Origin: Thalassia testudinum
Taxonomy: Eukaryota > Streptophyta > Magnoliopsida > Alismatales > Hydrocharitaceae
Direction of reading: 5' to 3'
Length of the DNA stretch: 64,000 nucleotides
Assembly (NCBI GenBank): GCA_037157565.1
Contig: JAZHRO010000073.1
Span: forward strand, 19,040,501-19,104,500
Positions within the stretch are counted from its first letter, which is position 1, and each line of letters opens with the position of its first letter. Below are positions 21,090-32,741 of this stretch, piece by piece. The notes below the pieces were generated by a model. It was not told the DNA's origin. It did no database searches and was given only the letters and a program-made list of their open reading frames with translations. A program made the position numbers and the translations under genes.

Positions 21090-21544
21090 TACCCGCATTC
21101 TCATCCCTTGCTAGTCCCTAGCAAGGTTTATCCTAGCTGTTATTTTTAGTTGGAATTAGGAATCGATTACTTAGACATATGTTTCCTACCAACAGGAGGA
21201 AACATACTAAAAGCCTAATCCATAGAGACTAAATAGCGCCCGTGTGTTTGTCAAAATACAAACCGCCCAAGTCCTCACTTTAAAGCATATTTACAGAGAC
21301 ATATTTTTTCCTTTTTCATCTTTTCTTATTTTTTTGGATTTTTGGAGTTGAAAGTGTGTAGGTAACATTTTATGGCTACCCAACCCACCCATAACTCAAA
21401 AAAGATTCTAAGCGCTAAGCATCTTGGTGTGAAGATTATGATAGACTCACTCAACGGTAATTAAAATAGACTTTGGGTTTCTACGCCCCAAGGTGACCGG
21501 AAAAGAGAATGCTTGCCTAAAGATGTATCTGTCTGATCGGTAGC
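21090..21544 (-). other. 3' UTR of the A part, distal segment with PPT region and hairpin
   Basis: Aligns with 56935-57376 of A3. The PPT is degraded (TACCCGCATTCTC instead of TACCCCCATGCTT), but the adjacent hairpin at 21106-21126 is perfect, with arms CCTTGCTAG and CTAGCAAGG and loop TCC. It ends in the GTAGC target of B-na at 21540-21544. The UTR resumes at 31768. Confidence 0.75.
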
Positions 21545-24369
21545 TGATGAGAACCTCATCATGAACCCTAACTAGCACAATTTAATCCAAATGAGTGTGA
21601 AAAAGCTCCTACAAAATCCAAAGAGAGGCTTAACTCAGAGAATTCTGAGTTAAAGAATAAAAAAAATCATAAGGGGTAAAACTGCAATTTCACAAATGCA
21701 GTATGCAAACAGGGTAATTAAGGGTCCAAACACAGGTCAAACGAGCTTAATAAGGAGGGAAGTGGGATGATCTGATCTGAAAAGGGTTATAGCAACTTCT
21801 AGGAATTAAATGACATTCTGTAACCCTAAAACAAATCCACTTTAATTCATGAGGTTCAAGGCAGGATAAAAATCAAATAAACCATCTAAAATTCATAGAA
21901 AAATATTCCCTAGGGTTTATAACCTTAAATTTGGCCTTTGAAACCTATTTTGACCTAAAATGAGAACCATGCTCAATTAATGACTTAATTTGGGTTTTTA
22001 CACAAATTGACCGGTCAAACATGGTCCAACCTAAAATCAAATTTCACCATTAAAATCCGTAGGTTCAAATTATTCTGGTATAAAAATTTGGGCCTAAGAA
22101 AAGACCATCTTGACCGACTTTACAAATTAGTCCTCTTAATTTACTTTTTGACCCTTATCTTTTGAAACCCTTACGTTCATCCCCCTAACTTCTCGTCGTT
22201 CTTTGCAGAACGGTCCTCCCTGTCACCTCTGCGTAGCGCCATACCTCCGGCGACCTTGCGCGGAGGATGGCGTCGCGCAGGGCAAGGCGGCCGTCCTCAG
22301 AAACAGACGGGGGGTTCCCTGCGACGTCCTCTATCGCAGGGACCCTCCCCTGACCTCTGCAACCGACCATGCCACTCGTACGAATGCACGAAAGGCATGG
22401 GTATCCTTTCCAGCCACTCTCCGGCGAGGTAGGTACGTCACCTCCTCGATCCCCTCTCCTCGCCAAGGCCTTTATAGGGAGCGGCAGGGTTTGCCGTCTC
22501 CTTCAAGCTTCTTCTAGCCAAGAGAAACCCTACTCTTCATCTCCTCCCTCTCCGGTCAGAACGCCCGAGCTTCCGGTGATCTTCTCCTCCTCCTCCTCAT
22601 CGCTCCGCTGCCCTACCAGCACCAGAGTTCACTCTGCCCCATCATCCATGCCAGGTCGTACCAGCTGGCGCCCTCAGACCACCTCCTCGTCGTCGATAAC
22701 CTCCTCCTAGGCATCTTCGTCCTCAACTCCGGCAGGCACGAGCCGGACGCTTCCCTCTTCCCCTTCGTCAATTAACTAGGTAGAAGTCTTCCTCTCTCTC
22801 CCTTACATTTTCCCCTTCCTGAGTTACCCTTTTTATCCACCAACCGCCACTTCCACCTACATCTGCTCCATCTCCGATCATCTTCTCCGGTGAGGTCACT
22901 CCCCCTCCACAGACTACCTCACCCCTCGCCAACAAGCCCAAAAGCTCCCCCTCACTCCACTCGACCATTTCCCCCACTCCATTCACTGCCATTCACCGCC
23001 CAACCACCCCCCGAACAGACCCATTTTCACGCACACAGTCTGACCTAGATCCACTGCCACAGGCGCTCTCGCGCCTCGCCGACCACCGCACTGCCTTCGC
23101 CACACTCCGGCGAAGCTTTCCAAGTTATCTGATGTGGCCGAGAGGCCATCCTTATGTTTTCAGGTCAGCGCCCCCTCGCCGCCATTGTTGAGCTATTGCA
23201 GCTCCTTCGCTCGCAGCTCCAAGCCGTCTCCAGCCTAGGCACGCGCTCCAGGCAGCGCGGAATGATTCCGCGAAGGCACCCAAGCTTGCAATTTGGGTTG
23301 CGAGCCTCGCAACTGCCCCAATTGGCAGCGGCTTCCTCAACTGTGGGTGCGCAATCTGGAGGTGGGACTTTACTCCCACCTCGTAAGTGTGCGGCAGCGC
23401 ACCCACACTTAAATTCAAAAAGTGTATCGGGCCGTTTGCCTTCGATACACAGGGGTCAGGTCCCTCACATGCACGCAGCACGCCACGTGCTCGCTCGCTC
23501 GCCCTCACCCACGCTCACGCCCTGCGGGTCTGGGCCGGATCCTCACCCACCACCGCACGCCGGTGGGCCTGGTCCCGGGCGCGCTACCCAAACCCGAATA
23601 CCCGGCTCTGGGAGAGCATTCCTAAGAGAGATTCAGAGAGAAAGAGAGACGCGGGGAAGGGGTAGGGGTAGGTTTTGCACTAATGGGTGTGTATGCACGC
23701 AGGGAAGAAGGAAAAAGAAGGAAGAGGCAGGAAAAGGAAGGAAAGGAACTGTAGCAAACGCGCAGATAAGCCGTCTGAGTGCCGTGTCAGACGTCGAAAG
23801 GGCACCAGCTGTAAGAAAAGAAAGGAAGACCCTACAGCTGGAAGAAAGAAGGAAGCAGAGAAGGCTAAAGAAGAAAGAAGAAAGCAGAGAAGAAGAAGAA
23901 GAAGAAAGAAGAAGGCAGGCTGAGAAAGAGAAGAGAAAGAAGAAGATCACCACAGCCGCAGGCTAAAGAAGAAAGAAGGCTAAAGAAGAAAGAAGAAAGC
24001 AGAGAAGAAGAAGAAAGAAGAAGATCACCACAGCCGCAGGCTAAAGAAGAAAGAAGGCAGGAAGAAAAGAAGAAAGAAGAAGAAGAGGAACAACCAAAGC
24101 AGAAGAAGAAGAGAAAGAGAAGAGGAAGAGAGAAGAAGAAGCCAACAAAAGAGAACTCTAGCTCTCTCTCTCCCTCTCTCTCTCTCTCTCTTATTATTTT
24201 TGTAACATAATCGTGAACATTTATGCTTCTAGAATCATAGTTGCTCCCTGAGTTTGACCTCGGGAAAACTTGTATTCCGAGTAAAAAAATTTTGTATTAA
24301 TCTGGTAGTTGTTTTGTCATATACTACAACGACCATAATAAACATAAAGATGAAACCAGCCCACCAGTA
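21545..24369 (+). repeat. 5' LTR of B-na
   Basis: 2825 bp. U3 has an AT-rich first 600 bp. A TATA-like CTTTATAGGG lies near 22470, followed by a GC-rich, pyrimidine-rich leader and a purine tract (23700-24156). The final 180 bp is AT-rich with 'TTTGACCTCGGGAAAAC'. Several ORFs overlap in this LTR, up to 270 codons at 23154-23966. They end in low-complexity Lys/Glu/Arg runs and are not genes. Confidence 0.9.
23700..24192 (+). repeat. Purine tract followed by (CT)n in LTR B
   Basis: About 450 bp of nearly pure A and G (GAAGAA, AGAAAG, GGAAGA units, with an imperfect ~65-bp duplication containing GATCACCACAGCCGCAGGCT), then (CT)n at 24161-24191. The same tract is at 31110-31590 in the other LTR and, reversed, at 40612-41070. 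Confidence 0.85.
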
Positions 24370-24372
24370 TTT

Positions 24373-24391
24373 TGGCACCATTGCTGGGGAG
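24373..24391 (+). other. Primer-binding site of B-na
   Basis: TGGCACCATTGCTGGGGAG, three bases after the LTR end. It is a tRNA-Asp-type PBS with mismatches to TGGCGCCGTTGCCGGGGA. Confidence 0.8.
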
Positions 24392-25505
24392 CAACGGCTA
24401 TTCTAGAAGCCATAAATTCTCTATTTTTGAGTTTCTATTAATCTCTTCTCTTTTGTGTGCAAGCACAGGAAATCAAGAGGACAACAAGCAGCCGCACAAC
24501 AGCCACACCTAGGACAGGTAATTTTCTATCCTCTCGTTTTAACCCCTAAATTCTAAAGAGGAAGAAAAAGAAAGAACAAGCAATTTAGGTATAATTTGTC
24601 CTCCATATTTAGTAAATCATCGAAGCTACCTGTTTCAACACACTATTTCTATACACCCACTAAGGGTATTTAGGGCTAACACCTTCTTGCTTGAGTCCTA
24701 ATTACCCAACAGAAAGCTAACTGGACCAAGTAGAGCCGACATAAGATTCAAAATTAGGGTTTTAGAGACACACTTCTTAAGCAAGAATTGAGAATTCCCA
24801 AAAGAAGTGTGCCCAAGCCATTGTTTGAAAATACCTATTCAGAGAAACCCTAAGAAATTTGGCTCTTAAAAACACTTGAACCCTAAAAGACAAGACCTAA
24901 TAAGCTCTCAAAGGAACTAATAGGTGAAGTTGACCCCTTGGGTCAACCAACCTTAAACTTAGGTCACTCTTTTCACTCAAAAGGCTAAAGTTCAAGTGAA
25001 AACCTAAGCACCTTGATCTTAACTAAAAGTGGTAGACTTAAGAGGTCAAGATCCCCATTCTGGTCTACCTAGAATCTTAGTGACAAGAGAGGTCGAGTGG
25101 GGGAAACCCTGTAACCTGTGGGGACTCTCTACCGTGTAGGGGTCTTCGCTGGACTCACCCTCTTTGGCTGCCTAGGCAATTCTCAGGTGGACAATCTTTT
25201 GATTAAGGGGTCCATCTGCCCTGAACCTCTATAGTCACCCAACATTCTGGGTGTCTTGATTGGGTCCAGCACCTACTAAACTCATCCTCTCCATCAGTGT
25301 ATGTTTGGTAGGAGGTCCTTGGAACCTCCTTTAGAAATTCACTCTCCTCGAGGCCGAGCCTCGGTACCCTTGCGTGTGCAACCAACCCTTCACATAGCCC
25401 TTTTCCTCTAATTCTGAACCAAGTCCCCCTTCTTCCATCTTGGCATGACTTGAGTCTACATCAAAATTCTGATTCTACATCTTGATTTCACCGCCTGATC
25501 CAAAT
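24392..25505 (+). other. 5' leader of B-na
   Basis: Non-coding. It aligns with the reversed B leader of the chimera (39325-40387) and partly with F (43187-43408 and 54749-55022), for example 'GGGGGAAACCCTGTAACC' and 'GGTGTCTTGATTGGGTCCA'. It holds no supported ORF. Confidence 0.75.
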
Positions 25506-27371
25506 ATGCAGCCTAATTACTTAGCATCACCCTTCAAGAAACCTGAATCACAAAGATCCATGAGAGATAGGATGATTGAGGATGCCCTTGAATTCTATAA
25601 AATCAAATATAAACCCTCAACACCAATAGAAAAGATTCAGTTTGATATCCCAACAACCACAGCCTTCATCATAAACTGTGCCCAAATTCTGTTGACAGAA
25701 GCCATAAAAGGATCAACTTGAGAAATGCTCCTAACAGGATACATTGAGATAGAAAAATTACACAAATATGAATACCTTCAATGCTTGACAAATCCTGTAC
25801 TTTAGGAACAACACCAAGATGCTCTTGAAAAATGGGTAGAAATGATGAGATCACTAGAACAAACTATCAACCAGAAATACCCGTATATACCAGAAACAGA
25901 GGATGAACCATCTTGGAACAGTATTGAGGCACAGGGTGGTTATGGATTCCCAACCGAAATAGAAGACAACATTGAATTAGGTTGGGAAGTTGCAGGAGAA
26001 CACAATGATGAGACAACCCTAGACCATGAATTGCCAAGCTTAGAATTCCAAGACTCCTGCAATAATAAGATCAGATCTGAACCTCTTGAGGGTATAAATT
26101 CCACCCCTTATTTTGATAAGGTGACCCTCAAAGGTTATTCGAACTTAGATTCTAGTAGTTCCACTCACATCCTAAACCTAGAATCTAGATCTGAAACTTA
26201 TTGGGAAGATTACGAGGCCCTTTATGATGAAAATCAAATTTTCAATAAAGAGTATGATTTCAGGACTTTATTTGATGAATATCCCTCTCCAACATCCTCA
26301 GGAAATATGATCGATTTTCCAGAAGACATGCCAATTTACGATACAGAAACCGAGGAGTTGGATGAGTGGGGTTTCAATTGGGTCTATCCTACCAACTTGG
26401 AACTTGAGCCTAGACAGAACACCTTTTTAAGCCCAGAATTGACATATAGGCTAGACCCCAGTCAGGCTGCTGATTCCACATTAGATGATTTATGCTACGG
26501 TGGAATTCATGATCATGAATCTCATTTAGAACTCGATTTTCACAAACTCTCCGACAACTTCGGATCTAATGTTGGAGAGACTCTCTTTCCTGAACACACC
26601 AAGCCAGTCTACAACCTCAGCTCACATGACTCATTCTCTGACTCCGACGTTGAGGTCCCAGTTCCTGAGATCACTGATTCAAATAACATAGAAGCATTTC
26701 TTTTCGATCCACAGGAACCAAAAATAGAAAATGCCAAGAGTGATTGCAACCCAGAATTCAAATCTTTTCTCAATTCAAATTTCCATCATCCTATAAACAC
26801 TCTTCAAGCATTTGATAGTTACCTAGAGGACTCTTTACAGGAGACCACCTGTCATTCGTTTCTAAAAGAGCCCTCATACACAGTTCTCATTGAAGCCACC
26901 TCTTCCACACACACAGAACTGATCAAAACCTCTTCTCAACCCCAACCCGCAACCAGACTCAATTTCTATTCAGATTCACCTCTCACCGAGCCGATTGAAA
27001 TTCCACACCGGGTTGCGAACACTGATCAGACAAAAGATCATGCTCCATCATTCTCTGATCATCCCTGTAGGGTTTCCGCGTCATTCATTGATTATTTTAC
27101 AGGTCCCTACTCTGACCAGGCTGATTCGACTCAGCCAAACCCCGCATTCACATTTCCACATCCATCTGAGCTTCATAGTATATGGTGGGTTCCACACCTC
27201 TTGATCTACATCTATCGACCCACCAGATTGATTGGGTTTGGGCTGCATCATCAGCCTGTTAATCTGAACAAGCACATGGTTGAACCAACCAGGCTCTTGA
27301 TCAAGGTGCTTGTTATACTAAACGCTGCTAATTTGACCATTCCCTCTCCATCCCATTTCCCGCTTGGCTGA
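25506..27371 (+). pseudogene. Acidic ORF of non-autonomous element B-na
   Basis: One frame from ATG 25506 to TGA 27369-27371, about 621 codons, broken by TGA at 25719 and TAG near 25806. The last 509 codons are open. The N-terminus starts MQPNYLASPFKKPES, then RMIEDALEFYKIKYKPSTP and a GYIEIEKLHKYEYLQCLTN stretch. F repeats this closely (MQPGNLGRPFRKPES at 55023), so this domain is conserved. The middle is Asp/Glu/Ser rich with few basic residues. The C-terminus has GFGLHHQPVN followed by a Leu/Ile/Val-rich tail. No gag or pol motif. The N-terminal domain differs from that of C-na while the C-terminal motif is shared. The function is unknown. Confidence 0.7.
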
Positions 27372-27604
27372 AGGCATCAAATTTAGCGCTCAACGGGAGG
27401 CAGCCCATCATTCTTTTTGAAAAAACCCAAAACCTTTTCTGACACCTTTTTGCACTTAAGGTTCACCCTTTAGGACAACCGACTCCACCTCAGGTGCTTG
27501 CATCTGAGATTAGAAATCGTCTGCAACTGTCACCCTGACCCATCACTCATCATAACATCTGTTCTAATGTATGAACTAAGTTAATAAAAACCCTCCTAAG
27601 TTAC

Positions 27605-27638
27605 AATGAGGACATTGCAAATCTTAGGCATGGGGGGG
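27605..27638 (+). other. Internal PPT-like motif (B-na)
   Basis: AATGAGGACATTGC, then TTAGGCATGGGGGGG. It is the clearest copy of the motif. The last 11 bases match the real PPT 1.3 kb downstream. Confidence 0.6.
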
Positions 27639-28351
27639 TATGGAAGTGCAAAACTCGTAAGAAAAGGTTTTAAACAAAAAAAATTCACATATGCCAAAAA
27701 CACCATAAAAATTAAAATTTTTTTTTTGAAAAAGAATAATAAAATGAGAGGAGGAAAGAAAATTTTGTAGACTCTACAAAGGAGGAGGAGAAAAAGGAAC
27801 AAAATGAAAAGGAGCACAAAATGAAAGAAAAGAGATAGTCATTAGTAAGAAATTAAGGAGTTAACCTAAGTTCTAGACCTCATTCAGGAAAAGAAATGGA
27901 AAGTGCACAGTAAGATTAGTAAGAACGCAAACCTTAGGCATTCTTGGATAGACTCTTAGTACCCATTAAGATCTAGACATTCCTCAAGAGGTTGAGGAAA
28001 ATGAAAAGCTTAAGTATTAGGTCCAAAGTTTAGGGAGTATTTGGCCTTGTTAACTAACTTTTGGTTTACGGGACTCAGTAACCTAAGCACCCTAACTTCA
28101 CACACAGCCTAGTTCAGTAAGCATAAAATTCAAAATTACGCAGAAGCGTCGCAAAAATTCTGAAAATGACACTGAGAGTAGGAGCGACTGATCAACACAA
28201 GTTGATTTGGACGAGTTCCCAGCGCGGAGAGGTGGGAAATTCCCCTCGAAGATGCATAACAAAATGTCATCTCCTCGGTGCTTGTCTCTTAGGATATTTA
28301 CATATCCTACTGGGGGCATGTAAGCACTCTGCTGGTTCAGATTCCATGGAT

Positions 28352-28480
28352 GGAATTATCACGAAATGTCAATTGCTAGGGTCTGAATTCGGCCACGGAA
28401 CACCATGGATGGGATTATCTCGAAATCTCAATAGCCAGGGTTCTGGGGGTTACCATGGGCGATGCTATCTCGAAGCATCG
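28352..28480 (+). other. Array of UAUCUCGAA-loop hairpins (B-na)
   Basis: Three hairpins. 28352-28370 has GGAAT/ATGTC around TATCACGAA with one mismatch. 28411-28429 has GGGAT/ATCTC around TATCTCGAA with one G-U. 28460-28480 has CGATGC/GCATCG around TATCTCGAA, perfect. Each is preceded by CCATGG. Confidence 0.7.
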
Positions 28481-28937
28481 ACTTCCAGGAACCTTTGAGG
28501 ATTGATGATGGGGATAAGGAATCTGATACAGACCGTGTTGAGAAGCCAATCCTAAGTTAGAATTAAAAAGAAAAAGAGAGAGAAAACTCTCCAAACATAT
28601 AAATCTTCTACCTCTCTTTCTTACAAAACACACTGCGAACTGAGCCAGGGCTAAAATTGTCTCAAGCACGGGTGCTTTAACCACAAAGTCCAATAAGCCT
28701 TAGGTTAGTTCTTGTAGGCCTTAAAAACCTTTGCTAAGGACTAAGGCTGAGGCTAGACAGATCTGGATCTTGGTTGGTACTAGAGTACCTTTTAGGCCTA
28801 TGGTTGGCATTCTGACCTAATCAAGGTTACAAAAGAAAAAGCACTTATCTGAAATCATTAAGAACTTCATGGTCTAGAACAAGGGTTGAAACCTTAAAAT
28901 TTTGCTAAGGGACGAGCAAAAGCTAGGCATGGGGGTA

Positions 28938-31767
28938 TGATGAGAACCTCATCATGAACCCTAACCAGCACAATTTAATCCAAATGAGTGTGAAAAAGCT
29001 CCTACAAAACCCAAAGAGAGGCATAACTCAGAGAATTCTGAGTTAAAGAATAAAATAAATCATAAGGGGTAAAACTGCAATTTCACCAATGTATTATGCA
29101 AATAGGGTAATTAAGGGTCCAAACAGGTCAAACAAGCTTAATAAGGAGGGAAGTGGGATGATCTGATCTGAAAAGGGTTATAGCAGCTTCTAGGAATTAA
29201 ATGACATTCTGTAACCCTAAAACAAACCCACTTTAATTCATGAGGTTTGAGGTAGGATAAAATTCAAATAAACCATCTAAAATTCATAGAAAAATATTCC
29301 CTAGGGTTTATAACCTTAAATTTGGCCTTTGCAACCTATTTTGACCTAAAATGAGAACCATGCCCAATTAATGACTTAATTTGGGTTTTTACACAAATTG
29401 ATCGGTCAAACATGGTCCAACCTAAAATCAAATTTCACCATTAAAATCCGTAGGTTCAAATTATTCTGGTATAAAAATTTGGGCCTAAGAAAAGACCATC
29501 TTGACCGACTTTACAAATTAGTCCTCTTAATTTACTTTTTGACCCTTATCTTTTGAAACCCTTGCGTTCAACCCCCTAACTTCTCATCATTCTTTGCAGA
29601 ACGGTCCTCCCTGTCACCTCTGCGTAGCGCCATACCTTCGGCGACCTTGCGCGAAGGATGGCGCCGCGCAGGACAGGGCGGCCGTCCTCAGAAACAGACA
29701 GGGGGTTCCCTACGACGTCCTCTATCGCAGGGACCCTCCCCTGACATCTGCAACCGACCATGCCACTCGTACGAATGCACGAAAGGCATGGGTATCCTTT
29801 CCAGCCACTCTCCGGCGAGGTAGGTACATCACCTCCTCGATCCCCTCTCCTCGCCAAGGCCTTTATAGGGAGCGGCAGGGTTTGCCGTCTCCTCCAAGCT
29901 TCTTCTAGCCAAGAGAAACCCTACTCTTCATCTCCTCCCTCTCCGGTCAGAACTCCCGAGCTTCCGGTGATCTTCTCCTCCTCCTCCTCATCGCTCCACT
30001 GCCCTACCAGCAGCAGAGTTCACTCTGCCCCATCATCCATGCCAGGTCGTACCAGCTGGCACCCTCAGACCACCTCCTCGTCGTCGATAACCTCCTCCTA
30101 GGCATCTTCGTCCTCAACTCCGGCAGGCACGAGCCGGACGCTTCCCTCTTCCCCTTCGTCGATTAACTAGGTAGAAATCTTCCTCTCTCTCTCCCTTACA
30201 TTTTCCCCTTCCTGAGTTACCCTTTTTATCCACCGACCGCCACTTCCACCTCCATCTATTCCATCTCCGATCATCTTCTCCGGCGAGGTCACTCCCCCTC
30301 CACAGACTACCTCACCCCTCGCCGACAAGCCCAAAAGCTCCCCCTCACTCCACTCGACCATTTCTCCTACTCCATTCACTGCCATTCACCGCCCAACCAC
30401 CCCCCGAACAGACCCATTTTCACGCACACAGTCTGACCTAGATCCACCGCCACAGGCGCTCTTGCGCCTTGCCGACCACCGCACTGCCTTCGCCACACTC
30501 CGGCGAAGCTTTCCACGTTATCTGATGTGGCCGAGAGGCCATCCTTGTGTTTTCAAGTCAGTGCCCCCTCGTCGCCATTGTTGAGCTGTTGCAGCTCCTT
30601 CGCTCGCAGCTCCAGGTCGTCTCCAGCCCAGGCATGCGCTCCAGCCAGCGCGGACTAATTCCGCGAAGGCACCCAGGCTTGCGATTTGGGTTGCGAGCCT
30701 CGCAGCTGCCCCAATTGGCAGCGGCTTCCTCAACTGCGGGTGCGCAATCTGGAGGCGGGACTTTAGTCCCACCTAGTATGTGTGCGGCCGCGCGCCCACA
30801 CTTAAATTCAAAAAGTGTATCGGGTCGTTTGCCTTCGATACACAAGGGTCAGGTCCCTCACATGCACGCAGCATGCCACGCGCTCGCTCGCTCACCCTCG
30901 CCCACACTCACGCCCCACGGGTTTGGGCCGGATCCGACTACCCGACCAAGCACTCCTCACCCACCACCGCATGCCGGTGGGCCTGGTCCCGGGCACGCTA
31001 CCCGAACTCGAAGACCCGACTCTAGGAGAGCATTCCTAAGAGAGATTCAGAGAGAAAGAGAGACACGGGGAAGGGGTAGGGGTAGGTTTTGCACTAATGG
31101 GTGTGTATGCACGCAGGGAAGAAGGAAAAAGAAGGAAGAGGCAGGCGAAGGAAGGAAAGGAACAGTAGCAAACACGTAGATAAGCGGTCTAAGCGTCGCG
31201 TCAGACATCGAAAGGGCACTAGCTGTAAGAAAAGAAGAAAGGAAGACTCTGCAGCTAGAAGAAAGAAGGAAGCAGAGAAGAAGGCTAAAGAAGAAAGAAG
31301 AAAGCAGAGAAGCAGAAGAAAGAAGAAGGCAGCCTGAGAAAGAGAAGAGAAAGAAGAAGAAGATCACCACAGCCGTAGGCTAAAGAAGAAAGAAGAAGGC
31401 AGGCTGAGAAAGAGAAGAGAAAGAAGAAGTAGATCACCACAGCCGCAGGCTAAAGAAGAAAGAAGAAGGCAGGAAGAAAAGAAGAAAGAAGAAGAAGAAG
31501 AGGAACGGCTAAAGAAGAAGAAGAGAAAGAGAAGAGGAAGAGAGAAGAAGAAGCCAACAAAAGAGAACTCTAGCTCTCTCTCTCTCTCTTATTATTTTTG
31601 TAACATAATCATGAACATTTATGCTTCTAGAATCATAGTTGCTCCCTGAGTTCGACTTCGGGAAAACTTGTATTCCGAGTAAAAAAAATTTGTATTAATC
31701 TGGTAGCTGTTTTGTCATATACTACAACAACCATAATAAACATAAAGAGGAAACCAGCCCACCAGTA
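28938..31767 (+). repeat. 3' LTR of B-na
   Basis: 2830 bp, the partner of 21545-24369, with only scattered substitutions and small indels in the purine tract. Confidence 0.9.
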
Positions 31768-31895
31768 GTAGCTTTCTCCCTACTTTTATTTTGAGTGGGG
31801 TCAACAAAAGGGTGTTTCCAGTGTATATCTCCCCGGATTGCTCTACTTCCCTTCTTCTTCCTTAAGTGTTTTGGGCTTTTTCGTGCATTTAGTGA

Positions 31896-31948
31896 GCTGG
31901 GTTCTGGACAACCGGCCAATGGGTTGTTACCCAAGACCACTTGCCAGC
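31896..31948 (-). repeat. GCTGG/CCAGC module (A part of chimera)
   Basis: In minus sense, GCTGGCAAGTGG to GAACCCAGC, 53 nt. The inner stem ACAACC/GGTTGT is perfect, with loop CATTGGCC. Confidence 0.55.
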
Positions 31949-32498
31949 CATATTCATACGGTGAAGTGTAGCTTATTTATTTTTCATTTTCTTCTTTTTC
32001 TATATATATTTTTTTCTATTTCTCCCTTTTTCTTTCTTTTTTTTGTTACTTTTTCTTTTGTTGTTTCAGTAGGCGGCTTCCCTGATCTAAGATTTACCTA
32101 GAAGTAATAAAAGAGAATGGTCATGTGGCTATACTTTGGATAACTGGCCAATGGGTTGTTACCTACTACAAATTCGCAACCATACCACCCTAGAAGGTTC
32201 ATTAGCTACCCAATTTCTGTTAGAATATCCGAGGAGTGAGTCAGTGCAACAATGTGTGCAGATGCTTAGACTAAAAGTCCCTCCAAGTCAGAGGGCGTGT
32301 TGGTAAGTCGTATACTTATCACCTTTCTCCATTGATCAGATTAATGTAAATTAAGGTTGCGAGGATTCGGGGCTAAATCCACATTTTAGTAGACACCAGG
32401 GCTAATTAAGTCTGAAGGCCTGAAAAGTCTAGGTGTTTCAGGTTCTTCTTGTATTATTTCCCACAGTTGACAAGCTCCTAATGCCTAAGTTTTCCTTC

Positions 32499-32500
<2 letters not shown>

Positions 32501-32531
<31 letters not shown>
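32501..32531 (+). repeat. (TA)n microsatellite
   Basis: About 15 TA units in the A-type 3' UTR. A3 has (TTTTA)n near the equivalent place (58054-58082). Confidence 0.9.
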
Positions 32532-32535
<4 letters not shown>

Positions 32536-32572
32536 CAGGGTGATAATATAAACTCAGAGAATGAGAATTACC

Positions 32573-32606
32573 ACCCCCCCATGCTTAAGTTGGACAATGT
32601 CCTCAT
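32573..32606 (-). other. Internal PPT-like motif (A part of chimera)
   Basis: In minus sense, GAGGACATTGTCC then CTTAAGCATGGGGGGG, just downstream of integrase. Confidence 0.55.
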
Positions 32607-32741
32607 CGGCAAATAAATGTATGCAAGGGGGTACAGAAAGAAATCACCTGAGTCCTGCAGTTTACCTGATCAGTCTGAATCTTTTGGGTTGCCTCCTAGG
32701 AAGCACTGAGTTTATTGTCTCCAGCTGGGCAAAGTTCCATG

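Larger units (their letters stand above)
27372..28937 (+). other. 3' UTR and PPT of B-na
   Basis: Non-coding. Landmarks in order are: 'GGCATCAAATTTAGCGC' and GGGAGGCAGCCC (27362-27405); the internal PPT-like motif (27605-27638); the block 'CCTCGGTGCTTGTCTCTTAG' (28272-28291) shared with C-na and C-au; the hairpin array (28352-28480); a degraded pre-PPT hairpin with arms TTTGCT and AGCAAA (28901-28920); and the PPT AGCTAGGCATGGGGGTA (28921-28937) against the LTR. Confidence 0.75.
21545..31767 (+). mobile_element. Complete non-autonomous element B-na, nested in the chimera
   Basis: LTRs at 21545-24369 and 28938-31767 both start TGATGAGAACCTC and end CCACCAGTA. The flanks are perfect GTAGC duplications (21540-21544 and 31768-31772). 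The unoccupied equivalent, with a single GTAGC, is seen in A3 at 57372-57376. PBS at 24373, PPT ending at 28937. The interior has one broken acidic ORF and no gag or pol. Its plus orientation is opposite to its host. Its LTRs are very alike by eye, so it is the youngest insertion I can date relatively in the window. Confidence 0.93.
31768..32741 (-). other. 3' UTR of the A part, proximal segment
   Basis: Aligns with 57372-58290 of A3. It contains the GCTGG/CCAGC module (31896-31948) and a diverged second copy near 32126-32180, a (TA)n run (32501-32531), the internal PPT-like motif (32573-32606) and the GGGAGGCAACCC-type motif (GGGTTGCCTCCT on plus at 32687). No gene. Confidence 0.75.

Noticed and set aside
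23154..23966. 270-codon plus-strand ORF in LTR B
   Set aside because: It lies in a GC-rich then purine-rich LTR, overlaps long ORFs in other frames, ends in Lys/Glu/Arg low complexity and is not kept in frame in the reversed B LTR.
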